Assembly: GCA_965555375.1 (NCBI GenBank)
Contig: CBEWDL010000019.1
Span: forward strand, 1-28,774
Source of the DNA: CBDVBL01 sp965555375
GTDB lineage: Bacteria > Zixibacteria > MSB-5A5 > UBA10806
DNA: 28,774 nt
Direction of reading: 5' to 3'
Positions 1 to 10,913 of this stretch are shown one piece after another (within the stretch, counting starts at the first letter, position 1; each line of letters opens with the position of its first letter). The notes under the pieces are model-generated. The model saw only the letters and a program-made list of their open reading frames with translations. It made no database searches and was not told the origin of the DNA. The position numbers were made by a program, and so were the translations under genes.

Positions 1-900
1 GTTGATTCCACCCTCGGCAAACGCTATCACCGGCTTGCCGCAGGATTGAGCCTCCACAGGCACGATCCCGAAATCCTCGACACCGGGGAAGACCAGAGCC
101 TTGCAGCCGCGGTAATATTCCCGGAGCGTTTCCCGGTCGACCCAGCCGGTGAATTTAACGTTTTCAGGGGCATCATTGACAAGTTGGCTAAAATCAGGCC
201 CGTCGCCGATAACCACCAGCTCTTCTCTGGAACCGCGGAAGGCCTCGATCACCAGATCGATCCTCTTGTAAGGAACCAGCGCCCCGGCCACAAGATAGTA
301 GCCGTCGTTCCGACTCCCGCCGGGAGTGAAATATTCCGTATCCACCGGAGGATGAATGATGCGGGCGGGACGGTTGTAATAATTCTCGATTCTCCGTCGA
401 ACGAAGCCGGAATTGGCGATAAAAAGATCGACTCGTCCGGAGCTTTCCCTGTCCCACTTTCGAAGGCGTTCCGCCAGTGTAGCGATGATTTTATATTTGA
501 TGGGGTTCAAACGATCTTTCGGGAAGTAGTCGTCGAACCTGTCCCAGACGTATCTCATGGGCGAATGGCAATAGCAAATATGTAAAGTCCCATCTCCTGC
601 CACTGCGCCCTTGGCCACGCAATGGGAGCTGGAAATGACGAGGTCTGTGTCATTGAAATTGAATCGTTCGATAGCGAGGGGGAATAGCGGTAGAAAATAT
701 CTATAATACTGTTTTCTCTTGGGAAGATTTTGAATGAACGACGTATTTATCTGGTGATTGTTCAGCTCCCTGGATATCTTTTCGGGATCGTAAAAGAGGG
801 TGTAGATTCCGGCGCGTGGGAAAATGGAGGCGATGGCCTGCAGCACCTGTTCTCCACCGCGCATACCATTGAGCCAATCATGAACCAGCGCCACTCTCAT
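1..900 (-). CDS. GT4 family glycosyltransferase, partial (3' end beyond window)
   Basis: The open frame runs from ATG at 900-898 to the window edge with no stop, giving 300 codons of a protein whose C-terminus is missing. It begins MRVALVHDWLNGMRGGEQVL, the typical N-terminal Rossmann strand and glycine loop of GT-B retaining transferases. Near residues 278-286 it has the E-x7-E sugar-nucleotide motif (EDFGIVPVE), followed by CGKPVIAFAEGG. Proteins of this family move a sugar from an NDP-sugar onto a growing lipid-linked glycan at the cytoplasmic face of the membrane. The start overlaps the stop of the upstream glycosyltransferase as ATGA, so the two are translationally coupled. The HDWL and HSPMRYVWD segments resemble mannosyltransferase-like GT4 enzymes, but donor and acceptor cannot be read from sequence. 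Confidence 0.9.
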   Translation of the reverse strand, partial: MRVALVHDWLNGMRGGEQVLQAIASIFPRAGIYTLFYDPEKISRELNNHQINTSFIQNLPKRKQYYRYFLPLFPLAIERFNFNDTDLVISSSHCVAKGAVAGDGTLHICYCHSPMRYVWDRFDDYFPKDRLNPIKYKIIATLAERLRKWDRESSGRVDLFIANSGFVRRRIENYYNRPARIIHPPVDTEYFTPGGSRNDGYYLVAGALVPYKRIDLVIEAFRGSREELVVIGDGPDFSQLVNDAPENVKFTGWVDRETLREYYRGCKALVFPGVEDFGIVPVEAQSCGKPVIAFAEGGIN

Positions 901-1985
901 CCCCGGGCTACCTCTTCGAAAATTTCAAATACAGCGCGACCGGTGTTCTCCCAATTGAAGCTTTGGGCCCTCTCAAATCCGGACTTTCTTAATCTATCGC
1001 GAGTTTGTTCGCTATTCCAGCAATCTTCGACCTTTGCCAGCATATCGGTAATATCTTCAGGGGGAAACGTGAGGATTGAATCGCCCACAACTTCGGGTAA
1101 AGAGGTTTTATTCGAACACACGACCGGCAAGCCGCAGGCCAGGGCCTCCAGAGGGGGCAAGCCAAATCCTTCATAAAACGACGGAAACACAAACATCCGG
1201 GCGCTGTTGTACAATAAGGCCAGTTCAAGATCGGTGTCAACCTCAATCATACTCAACCTGTTTTTATTATCGCTGGCAGGCAAGATCTTGTTATAATAGA
1301 TCTTTGCATCCCTGGAGGCAATGACAATGGGGTATTTAAGCTTATTAGCGATCTCCACCAGCGCCAACGGGTTTTTATGCCGCTTTAAAGCCCCGGCATA
1401 GAAAACGAACTCATCGGGCAGCGCTCTTTCTCTTTTGAATTGTGAAACCTGATCAGCCGGATATGATTTAAACAGATCCGTATCTACCCCTGGATTGACT
1501 ATACGGACTTTGTCCGACCAGCCCGGGAAAAGCGATTGAATATCGCGCTTCGAGTGTTCCGAAACGGTGAGGATTACCGAACATTTTTTGCCGGTGTGGT
1601 TGATTATAAAGCGGGCGTATATTCTTCCGACGACTCCAAACCTAACAGGTAGGCGAAGATGGATGAGATCATGGATAGTAGCCACCGACGGGCAGTGAAG
1701 GTTGAACGGCAAGGTGTAATGGGGAGTGAAGAACAGATCGGCATGAATTCGGGCAAGAGGTTTTCTGAAAGAGAACAGCTCCGAAAGGGAGTATTTGGGA
1801 TAATCATGATAGATTATCCGCGCAAAATCGGATGGGAAATTCAAAAGTTTTTCATCACCGGGGCGGCAGAAGAGGGCAAACTTTGCATCGACTTTTAGCC
1901 GCTGCCAGCTCAAAAGAAGATTGCGCAGATAAGTGCCGATCCCGCCATCTCTTATCTTACGGCAATCAACCCCGATCGATAACAT
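897..1985 (-). CDS. GT4 family glycosyltransferase
   Basis: This 362-residue protein has the GT-B fold pattern: an N-terminal acceptor domain with a GGIGTYLRNLL loop (about 14-24) and a C-terminal donor domain with E-x7-E (Glu272 and Glu280 in YEGFGLPPLE), then ALACGLPVV and SLPEVVGD. Length is normal for the family. It should be a cytoplasmic or peripheral membrane enzyme adding a hexose in polysaccharide assembly. It lies 103 bp downstream of another GT4 gene and overlaps the next by four bases (ATGA). An AGGG sits just upstream of the chosen ATG. It resembles the WbnK/mannosyltransferase-like branch, but the sugar is not predictable. Confidence 0.93.
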   Translation of the reverse strand: MLSIGVDCRKIRDGGIGTYLRNLLLSWQRLKVDAKFALFCRPGDEKLLNFPSDFARIIYHDYPKYSLSELFSFRKPLARIHADLFFTPHYTLPFNLHCPSVATIHDLIHLRLPVRFGVVGRIYARFIINHTGKKCSVILTVSEHSKRDIQSLFPGWSDKVRIVNPGVDTDLFKSYPADQVSQFKRERALPDEFVFYAGALKRHKNPLALVEIANKLKYPIVIASRDAKIYYNKILPASDNKNRLSMIEVDTDLELALLYNSARMFVFPSFYEGFGLPPLEALACGLPVVCSNKTSLPEVVGDSILTFPPEDITDMLAKVEDCWNSEQTRDRLRKSGFERAQSFNWENTGRAVFEIFEEVARG

Positions 1986-2088
1986 GTTTCCCTATAGTAA
2001 TGAGCATCATTCCATGGGGAAAGTTGGAGAGCCGGTTATGCCAATTCATACCTACCTGGCCCTGTGATAATTCAAATCAGCTGTCACT

Positions 2089-3219
2089 TTATCGATTCCC
2101 CATTTCATAGGCCCGCTTATAGACCTCGATCATATTATCCGCCATCTTTTCCCAAGTGAACATTTTCGCCCGCAGTGATCCAGAATCAGACAGTTTCGCC
2201 CGAAGTTCGGAATCGCCCGCCAGTCTCCGGAGACCGTCAGCGATTGAGTCGATATCGTATGGGTCGATATACAATGCCGCCTCGCCGGCAACCTCCGGCA
2301 TGGACGATACATTCGATGTCAGCACCGGACACCCCACCGACATCGCCTCCAGAATGGGCAGCCCGAAGCCTTCCATTACCGATGGGAATACAAAAAATTT
2401 TGCTCCTGAATAAAGGCGGGCCAGGTCGGTATCGGTAACATAATCAAGCCATCTGATTCTATCTTTGCATCTGACTGAGCGCCACGTCCTGAAAATCTCC
2501 TCCATCCGCCACCCTTTTGGCCCCACGAATAACAGCTCCAGATCCTTATAAAGACCCGAAAGGTCAAATGCTCTGAACAACCGTGCTAGGTTCTTCCTCG
2601 GATCCAGCCGGCTGACGAAAAGAATGTATTCTCCATTGATATTGAATTTTGCTTTCATTCTGGAGATATCATCGGGGCCGGCTTTGATAAAGGAAGTTGT
2701 GCCGGGGTAAACTACAACGACCTTTTCTTCAGCAATCCCGAGATAGTTTACAACGTCGAGTGCGGTCGCCCTGGAAATTGCCACAATCAAATCGGCCCTC
2801 TTAGCATAATGTTTAACTCGCGGTCTGAAATGTCGAACGGATGATGGTATGGCCATCTCAGGATGTATTATTGGAATTAGATCGAAAACCGTAAACACCC
2901 TAGCGGACTCGCGTGACGGGGGAACCTGAAAGCTGGGCGAATGAAATACGTCTATATTGCCCAGAAATTTCTCAACCTTTGGAAATGGCGTGAAACCCCA
3001 CAATGCGGTCAGGAGCTTATTTGGCCACCTGAAGGAGGCGAGCCCGAAATTACTATTCTGAGGAAGGCCCGCCGGAATTCTGCCTTTGAGAGAATTATAA
3101 AACAATATATAATTATTTCCTCTATCGCGTTCCGCTAAAGCCTCAAGCATCTTCAACAGGTACCGACCGATACCGGTCATGATATCGCGCAGCGGCCTGA
3201 TATCAATTCCAATTTTCAT
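2089..3219 (-). CDS. GT4 family glycosyltransferase
   Basis: This 376-residue glycosyltransferase has an N-terminal IDIRPLRDIMTGIGRYLLKML loop, a central VAISRATALDVV segment, FVSRLDPRKNLARL at the start of the donor domain, and E-x7-E at Glu283/Glu291 (MEGFGLPILE) followed by AMSVGCPVL and SMPEVAGEAALYIDP. These are the classical signatures of GT4 (RfaB/WbaZ-like) retaining transferases that use NDP-sugars. It sits 39 bp after a methyltransferase gene in the polysaccharide run. It is a paralogue of the two neighbouring GT4 genes but is diverged, which suggests a different linkage in the same glycan. Confidence 0.93.
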   Translation of the reverse strand: MKIGIDIRPLRDIMTGIGRYLLKMLEALAERDRGNNYILFYNSLKGRIPAGLPQNSNFGLASFRWPNKLLTALWGFTPFPKVEKFLGNIDVFHSPSFQVPPSRESARVFTVFDLIPIIHPEMAIPSSVRHFRPRVKHYAKRADLIVAISRATALDVVNYLGIAEEKVVVVYPGTTSFIKAGPDDISRMKAKFNINGEYILFVSRLDPRKNLARLFRAFDLSGLYKDLELLFVGPKGWRMEEIFRTWRSVRCKDRIRWLDYVTDTDLARLYSGAKFFVFPSVMEGFGLPILEAMSVGCPVLTSNVSSMPEVAGEAALYIDPYDIDSIADGLRRLAGDSELRAKLSDSGSLRAKMFTWEKMADNMIEVYKRAYEMGNR

Positions 3220-3258
3220 TACGATATGTCCGACTATTTTCGGCGGGCGCTTTGTTCG

Positions 3259-3927
3259 TCAATCTTTGCATTCATTTTTCTCGCCTACAACAAAAATATC
3301 CTGCGCGGCATGAAGGTAGTTCCAAAGCGGCTTCATCCCGATTATAGGTAGAGTCATCTTTGCCAGAAACATTCTCAGGCGCTGCCAGCGAATATGGCCC
3401 CTGGTGGCTGGATCTTCGCCTGAGCAGACTATGGAGAAACCCGACTCCTTAAGCATCTCTTCCAACAATATCAAAGGATACGGTCTGATATGCGTTAAAT
3501 CGAGCCAGAACGCTTTTGAGATCACTAAAAGATTTTCCGGATTGGGGGTGATGATCAATAGGCGACCACCAGAGCTTAGAGATTTATGGCAGGCATCAAG
3601 CAGCCTTTCAGCATCGCGGCTGTCGAGATGCTCGATAATATGGCTGGCTGAGATTCCGTCGTATTTATCGCCCCTCTCCAGAAAAGAAAATATGTCCTCG
3701 CACAGCGCATTCAATCGAGCTTTCGTGCAGATCTGAACCATATCGGAATCGCTGTCGACGCCGATTGCTTCCAAATTTTCGTTTCTTAAGAGATCAAGAA
3801 ACTCACCTCGACCGCAGCCCAGATCAACGATGCGTTTACACCCCCTGAAATATCGTGTATAGGGACCAAGGCGTCGTTTTATGATTTCGGGGCTCTGTCT
3901 GAATTTATCATAATAACATTTCATCAT
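3259..3927 (-). CDS. Class I SAM-dependent methyltransferase in polysaccharide locus
   Basis: This 222-residue protein carries SAM-binding motif I as IVDLGCGRGEFLDLL (about 33-47), an acidic residue after strand 2 (GVDSD, about 56-60), a HIIEHLD motif and GGRLLIITPNP, the pattern of Methyltransf_11/23 enzymes. Such proteins in glycan loci often methylate a terminal sugar or modify a lipid-linked intermediate; that role is inferred from location. The start overlaps the stop of the upstream flippase gene by four bases. Two adjacent ATG codons (3927 and 3924) are possible starts and differ by a single residue. Confidence 0.88.
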   Translation of the reverse strand: MMKCYYDKFRQSPEIIKRRLGPYTRYFRGCKRIVDLGCGRGEFLDLLRNENLEAIGVDSDSDMVQICTKARLNALCEDIFSFLERGDKYDGISASHIIEHLDSRDAERLLDACHKSLSSGGRLLIITPNPENLLVISKAFWLDLTHIRPYPLILLEEMLKESGFSIVCSGEDPATRGHIRWQRLRMFLAKMTLPIIGMKPLWNYLHAAQDIFVVGEKNECKD

Positions 3928-5390
3928 GAATTCCCCGCCGATCTTAGAAAGCCTTTAAACATATCGATGGATGTCACCCGCATCCAGAGTATCCCGCCGG
4001 AATAAATTAGCATGAAAACAACGGCCGACGGCCAGGGACCGATAAAACCATCAAGCAATATAAATCCAAGAAACGCCAAAACACAAGACAAACATATTTT
4101 AAGAAAATCAGCCGCTATATTCAGTTTATAGATCCCTCTCGATAATAAGATCAACTGTATTAAGCCCAAAAATTCGGTCAGGATTGTAGCGATAGCCGCA
4201 CCGGTTGCTCCAATTTTGGGGATGAGAATAAGATTCATGACAATATTGAAAACGACGTTTACAGAAGCCACAACCGCAACTCTCGCTTGAAAGCCGACTG
4301 CTCCCATCGAATTACCTATAAGGCTCGTCGCAAATAGAAGAGGGATTGTTCCCGACATAATAATAAGCAGCGCAACCGATTGATGAAATTGAGCGCCATA
4401 CGCCAGCATGATGACAGGTTCAGCCATCAGAACAGAACCTACTCCGAGAGGGAGTCCGATCATAATTGAATACTTCAGCCCCCGCTGAAAGATGTTTTCC
4501 GCCTCGCTCCTTCTGTTATCATATAGTGAGGACAGAACCGGGAAAAGCGCCACCACCAGCGGGGTAGATAATATCATAGATGCCAGAACAAGATTATATG
4601 CTCCATTATAGAAGCCGATCTCGGCAGTCTCTACCATCTTTGATAGCATCACAGTATCAATTTTAAAATAGATCGCCACGAGAAACGCCGTCAACCCGTA
4701 CGGAAGCGCTCCCTTAAGCCGCCATTTCAGTCCTTTGAGACTAAATCGAAAATCGAGAGGGCCGACCTGGGATTTCAGGAAATAAAAGGAGGCCGATACT
4801 AACGTTATCGATCCCGCAAGATGGGCTATCATTATCATAGTCAGGTTGGCTTCCATGGCGATCATAGAAAGAATCGCCAACATGGCTACCATTTTTCCTG
4901 AAAACAGTGAGATCGATTCGTATCGCATCTTGCGTACGGCGCGTATGGCCCCGATAAAGCTATGTGCCATGGATCCCACCAGCAGGGAAAAGCCGATTAA
5001 CGATACATAGCCGATGAGGGTTGCCGAATAGTCTAACATATACGCCGTACTGATCATCATAAACCAGAAGATCACCGAAAGCACGATCTTCGCTGAAATA
5101 GCCCGGGAAAGCTCGTGGCGTAGCAACTGCGGATCAGCAGAGATCATCCTTGTCATGTGAAGATCCAATCCCAGATCCGCCAGAGGCAAGAACAGGCCGG
5201 CCAGGGAAATAGCTACAGAATAAAGTCCGAATTTCTCGGGCCCGAGGTAGCGGGTCAGGAAAAATATGGTAACAAAATATAAGGAAGCGTTGCCGATGAG
5301 GCCTAGAGCGATCCAAAGCGAATTCTTGGAAATCCTATCCGGCCTTATATCAATTTTATCTGGATTATTAGGTTGATCTATAGCAGGCAT
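3924..5390 (-). CDS. Wzx-like polysaccharide flippase (MOP superfamily)
   Basis: This 488-residue, very hydrophobic protein has roughly 12 to 14 predicted membrane spans. It begins with a short polar tail, then the family-typical segment SLWIALGLIGNASLYFVTIF and FLTRYLGPEKFGLYSVA. It matches the polysaccharide_synt/RfbX family that flips undecaprenyl-linked oligosaccharides across the inner membrane. A later segment, KIDTVMLSKMVETAEIGFYNGAYNL, is characteristic of the family. The gene sits between gmhA and glycan-modifying genes, consistent with export of O-antigen or capsule units. Substrate specificity cannot be deduced. Confidence 0.92.
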   Translation of the reverse strand: MPAIDQPNNPDKIDIRPDRISKNSLWIALGLIGNASLYFVTIFFLTRYLGPEKFGLYSVAISLAGLFLPLADLGLDLHMTRMISADPQLLRHELSRAISAKIVLSVIFWFMMISTAYMLDYSATLIGYVSLIGFSLLVGSMAHSFIGAIRAVRKMRYESISLFSGKMVAMLAILSMIAMEANLTMIMIAHLAGSITLVSASFYFLKSQVGPLDFRFSLKGLKWRLKGALPYGLTAFLVAIYFKIDTVMLSKMVETAEIGFYNGAYNLVLASMILSTPLVVALFPVLSSLYDNRRSEAENIFQRGLKYSIMIGLPLGVGSVLMAEPVIMLAYGAQFHQSVALLIIMSGTIPLLFATSLIGNSMGAVGFQARVAVVASVNVVFNIVMNLILIPKIGATGAAIATILTEFLGLIQLILLSRGIYKLNIAADFLKICLSCVLAFLGFILLDGFIGPWPSAVVFMLIYSGGILWMRVTSIDMFKGFLRSAGNS

Positions 5391-5411
5391 TTGAGATTCT
5401 TGCCAATATAA

Positions 5412-5990
5412 TCAAGAACACAATTTCTTCTCGATAAGTGAAATTATTATATGTCCAACCGCTATGTGTGCCTCCTGGATGCGCTGCGTATCGGACGAGG
5501 GGATCACCAGTGGATAATCCGTCATCGCCGCCAATTTGCCACCGCCGCTGCCGAGCATCCCGACCGTTACCATATCCCTTTTTCCGGCCGCCTCCACGGC
5601 CCGTATGACATTCGGCGAATTGCCCGAGGTCGAGATGGCGAAAAGAATATCGCCTTTCTTCCCCAGGGCCTCGATCTGCCGGACGAACACATTTTCATAC
5701 CCGAAATCGTTGGAGCAGGCAGTAAGAATGGAGGAATCGGTGGTCAATGCTATGGCCGGCAGCGCCCCGCGATTGCTCTGGCTGGTCAGCCTGACTACCA
5801 GTTCCGCGGCCAGGTGCTGGCTGTCGGCCGCGGAGCCGCCGTTGCCGCAGAACATCGCCTTACCGCCGCGCTCTATCGTCGATGATAGAGCATTCGCCGC
5901 CTTTAAAATTTTCTCAGATAAAAGCTCCGCTACCCGCAATTTCAAATCGGCGGAGTCATTCAGTGCCTTCTTGATGATTTCAATTGACAT
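5412..5990 (-). CDS. gmhA: Phosphoheptose isomerase (sedoheptulose-7-phosphate isomerase)
   Basis: This 192-residue single-SIS-domain protein has the GmhA length. Key segments are FCGNGGSAADSQHLAAE (about 47-63, with His59 and Glu63 aligning to the catalytic/zinc pair), AISTSGNSPNVI (sugar-phosphate loop, about 118-129), and Gln172 with His180 in the C-terminal RIQEAHIAVGH segment. The enzyme converts sedoheptulose 7-phosphate to D-glycero-D-manno-heptose 7-phosphate, the first step to ADP-heptose for LPS inner core or glycan heptose. It lies 21 bp after the GGGP synthase-like gene and 21 bp before the flippase. DiaA-like SIS proteins are similar, but context and residues favour GmhA. Confidence 0.93.
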   Translation of the reverse strand: MSIEIIKKALNDSADLKLRVAELLSEKILKAANALSSTIERGGKAMFCGNGGSAADSQHLAAELVVRLTSQSNRGALPAIALTTDSSILTACSNDFGYENVFVRQIEALGKKGDILFAISTSGNSPNVIRAVEAAGKRDMVTVGMLGSGGGKLAAMTDYPLVIPSSDTQRIQEAHIAVGHIIISLIEKKLCS

Positions 5991-6011
5991 GCAAACTCAA
6001 CCCGTAATTTT

Positions 6012-6767
6012 TTAGTGCCCTATGCCTTTGAAATGGATGGCCTCGGCAAAAGATCTGGCCACCGCGCCGGTGCGATCCTTTTCGAGAACGTTGCCGATAA
6101 CGATAAACGATGCTCCGGCGGAGGCGATTCGCCGGGCATAGGAGGGATCGGTGATGCCGCCCCCGACTATCAAAGGAAGATTGATATAATCCCTGATCTC
6201 TCTGACCGTATCCGCCGGTACCGGCAAAGCCGCGCCCGAACCGGCCTCGAGATAGACGAACTTCATCCCCATATATTCAGCCGCCAAAGCATGAGCCTTG
6301 GCGATCTCAGGTTTGTTGCGAGGTATCGGCATGGTGTTGGAAAGGTAACAAACCGATGTTAAATTACCCGATTCGATCAGAATGTAGGCGGTCGGGATAG
6401 CTTCAAGCTTAAGCGATTTTATAAGGGGTGCCGCCTTCACATGTTCGTCGATCAGCAGATTTGGATTCCGGCCCGACAGAAGCGAGGTAAAGAGCACCGC
6501 ATCCGCGGATCCGGAAAGCATCCCGGAACTGTTGGGAAAGATTATCAGCGGTAATTTCACCGCCTTTCGCACGGCCCGCACCGATTTTTCGAAAGATGAC
6601 GACACCATTAGCGACGAGCCGATCAAAAAAGCGTCAGCGCCGGCGGTCTCCATGGTCCTGGCGAATCTCGCCAGGGCCGACGGTGATTTCTTGTCCGGAT
6701 CGAGTAAAACCAAAAGGCCGGTTTTTTTTCTCTTTTTGATTGCCAGAAGCTTCTGGTAAGTATTCAT
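6012..6767 (-). CDS. Geranylgeranylglyceryl-phosphate synthase family protein (PcrB/GGGPS, group II-like)
   Basis: This 251-residue TIM-barrel protein has family signatures: LLVLLDPDKK (about 18-27), FPNSSGMLS (about 77-85), TSVCYLSNTMPIPRNKPEIA (about 137-156), YLEAGSGA (172-179), GGGI (202-205) and IGN (224-226). These bind sn-glycerol-1-phosphate and the polyprenyl diphosphate. The family makes the first ether bond of archaeal-type lipids. Bacterial group II members from Bacteroidetes have been shown to be real GGGP synthases, while Firmicutes PcrB uses heptaprenyl diphosphate. The PIPRNKP stretch fits the group II type, from memory. It starts 3 bp after alaS, so the two are co-transcribed. 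The product and its cellular role are inferred. Confidence 0.88.
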   Translation of the reverse strand: MNTYQKLLAIKKRKKTGLLVLLDPDKKSPSALARFARTMETAGADAFLIGSSLMVSSSFEKSVRAVRKAVKLPLIIFPNSSGMLSGSADAVLFTSLLSGRNPNLLIDEHVKAAPLIKSLKLEAIPTAYILIESGNLTSVCYLSNTMPIPRNKPEIAKAHALAAEYMGMKFVYLEAGSGAALPVPADTVREIRDYINLPLIVGGGITDPSYARRIASAGASFIVIGNVLEKDRTGAVARSFAEAIHFKGIGH

Positions 6768-6770
6768 ATC

Positions 6771-9398
<2,628 letters not shown>

Positions 9399-9497
9399 GT
9401 GAAGCTAATTAATCCATTTGAAGCTGAAAATCAAGGGATAATGGGTAAGCCGCCGGACATCACACCAGGACCCCCCATGCACCGGACGGGTCACGAA

Positions 9498-9537
9498 CAC
9501 TTGTGGGGACAGGACATTATCCTGTTCAACAAGAGTG
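9498..9537. other. Nested hairpin in the alaS/peptidase divergent intergenic region
   Basis: An inner stem ACAGGA/TCCTGT (9509-9514 with 9520-9525, loop CATTA) is enclosed by an outer stem, CACTTGT (9498-9504) with ACAAGAGTG (9529-9537), which carries a two-base bulge. It lies about 100 bp from alaS and upstream of the predicted peptidase promoter. It could be an operator or an RNA structure. There is no U-run to make it a terminator. Function unknown. Confidence 0.4.
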
Positions 9538-9551
9538 AATCGAAAAATATC

Positions 9552-9580
9552 TTGAAAAATTCGGGGCCTTCATGTATTTT
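9552..9580 (+). promoter_or_regulatory. Predicted sigma70-type promoter for the M20 peptidase gene
   Basis: TTGAAA (9552-9557) and TATTTT (9575-9580) are separated by 17 bp. The expected transcription start is near 9587, leaving a leader of about 50 bases before the ATG at 9638. This argues against the further-upstream ATG at 9572, which would lie inside the promoter. Confidence 0.5.
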
Positions 9581-9637
9581 GGTGGGCAACATGGAGTCTG
9601 CAGGATTCCCTCAAGTCGCCTATTTCAGGAAAACCAG

Positions 9638-10843
9638 ATGCGGTTGATAAGCCCCGGGAAAGTCAAGGATTTCGCCGAGAATTACCGCGACTATGCCGTG
9701 AGGCTTCTCTCCAGCCTCGTTAGGATACCATCGCTTTCTGGAAAGGAGGAGAGTGCGGCGCGCCTTCTGGAAAGCGAGTTCCGTCGCTGTGGGGCGGACG
9801 AGGTTTTGATCGATGGTCTGGGGAACGTCCTGGCGCGGCTCGGCAGCAGGGGGCCGGTGATTGCGTTCGATGGCCACCTCGATACGGTCGATGTCGGCCA
9901 GAGAAGTCGCTGGAACAATGATCCCTTTTCGGGAGAGATAAAAGGCGGCAGGGTATTTGGGCGTGGCTCCGCCGACCAGAAGGCTGGCATAGCCGCCATG
10001 GTAACCGCCCTGAAGATCATAAAAGAGCTTTCAGACGATCTGCCGTTCACGTTGTTTTTCGTCGGCTCCGTCCAGGAGGAGGATTGCGACGGTCTCTGCT
10101 GGCAATATATCATCAATGAGGACAGGATCGTCCCCGATATCGTCATTCTTACCGAGCCAACCGATGGTAAAATCAATCGCGGCCAGCGAGGCAGGATGGA
10201 GATGGAGATTACGGTCGAGGGGGTCTCATGTCATGGTTCGGCTCCGGAACGGGGAGACAATGCTATCTATAAGATTATTCCCGTATTATCGGCCTTGCAG
10301 AAACTGAACGATAAGTTTCCCACAGATTCTTTTCTGGGAAAGGGGTCTTTAACTGCAACCCGCATCCGCTCCGGGGCGCCGTCGCTGAATGCTGTCCCCG
10401 ATATGGCAGCGGTTTATATCGACAGGCGCTTAACCCGCGGAGAGTTATCGGATACCGCTCTATCCCAGATTGAATCGCTGATGGAGGTTCAACTGGCATC
10501 CGCCCGGGTTCAGATCCCCACCTATGAGACCCCGAGCTGGCGCGGCACTACCTACCCGTCTCTAAAGACCTACCCCGCCTGGGCGCTTGATGAAAACCAT
10601 CACCTCGTCGAATACGCCAAGCGATGTTACAACCGGCTGTTTGGAACCGGACCGGATATCGGCAAATGGTCGTTCTCCACCAACGGCGTGGCGACCAAGG
10701 GGATGTTTGATATCCCGACTTTTGGCTACGGCCCGGGCGAGGAGAAAATGGCGCACACATCGAATGAGTCTGTCGCCATCGATGATATTATAAAGGCGGC
10801 CGCCTTCTATGCCTATTTCCCGTGGATTGTGACGGGAGGGTGA
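9638..10843 (+). CDS. M20 family metallopeptidase, YgeY-like
   Basis: The protein is 401 residues from the ATG at 9638, which has AGGA seven bases upstream. An in-frame ATG at 9572 would add 22 residues that lack family similarity. The dinuclear zinc site is complete: His80 and Asp82 (GHLDTVD), Asp113 (GRGSADQKAG), Glu147-Glu148 (QEEDCDG), Glu173 (LTEPTD) and His near 373 (EKMAHTSNE). A lid/dimerisation domain begins around residue 182 (GQRGRMEMEITVEGVSCHGS). M20 enzymes hydrolyse N-acyl amino acids, dipeptides or carbamoyl compounds in the cytoplasm. The overall pattern resembles the YgeY branch, linked elsewhere to selenium-dependent purine catabolism, but no such genes are nearby. Substrate is therefore open; DapE/ArgE-like activity is the alternative. 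Confidence 0.88.
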   Translation: MRLISPGKVKDFAENYRDYAVRLLSSLVRIPSLSGKEESAARLLESEFRRCGADEVLIDGLGNVLARLGSRGPVIAFDGHLDTVDVGQRSRWNNDPFSGEIKGGRVFGRGSADQKAGIAAMVTALKIIKELSDDLPFTLFFVGSVQEEDCDGLCWQYIINEDRIVPDIVILTEPTDGKINRGQRGRMEMEITVEGVSCHGSAPERGDNAIYKIIPVLSALQKLNDKFPTDSFLGKGSLTATRIRSGAPSLNAVPDMAAVYIDRRLTRGELSDTALSQIESLMEVQLASARVQIPTYETPSWRGTTYPSLKTYPAWALDENHHLVEYAKRCYNRLFGTGPDIGKWSFSTNGVATKGMFDIPTFGYGPGEEKMAHTSNESVAIDDIIKAAAFYAYFPWIVTGG

Positions 10844-10866
10844 TAACGTTGTCGATCTATATAGCA

Positions 10867-10887
10867 TCAGGTGCGCAGGGCACCTGA
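10867..10887. repeat. Intergenic palindrome (hairpin), convergent junction
   Basis: An 8-bp perfect stem, TCAGGTGC and GCACCTGA, encloses the loop GCAGG between the convergent peptidase and GH57-like genes. No T-tract follows on either strand, so it is not a canonical intrinsic terminator. It shares the AGGT/ACCTGACC core with palindromes at 18000-18055 and 19275-19296. Confidence 0.6.
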
Positions 10888-10913
10888 CCTACCCTGCCGT
10901 GTTTTCCGGCGTT

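Noticed and set aside
9572..9637. Upstream ATG extending the M20 peptidase by 22 residues
   Set aside because: It overlaps the predicted -10 box, and the added residues are not family-like; ATG 9638 has AGGA at good spacing.
10867..10887. Possible bidirectional terminator at the convergent junction
   Set aside because: The stem is good but neither strand has a T-tract after it, so it is listed as a palindrome instead.
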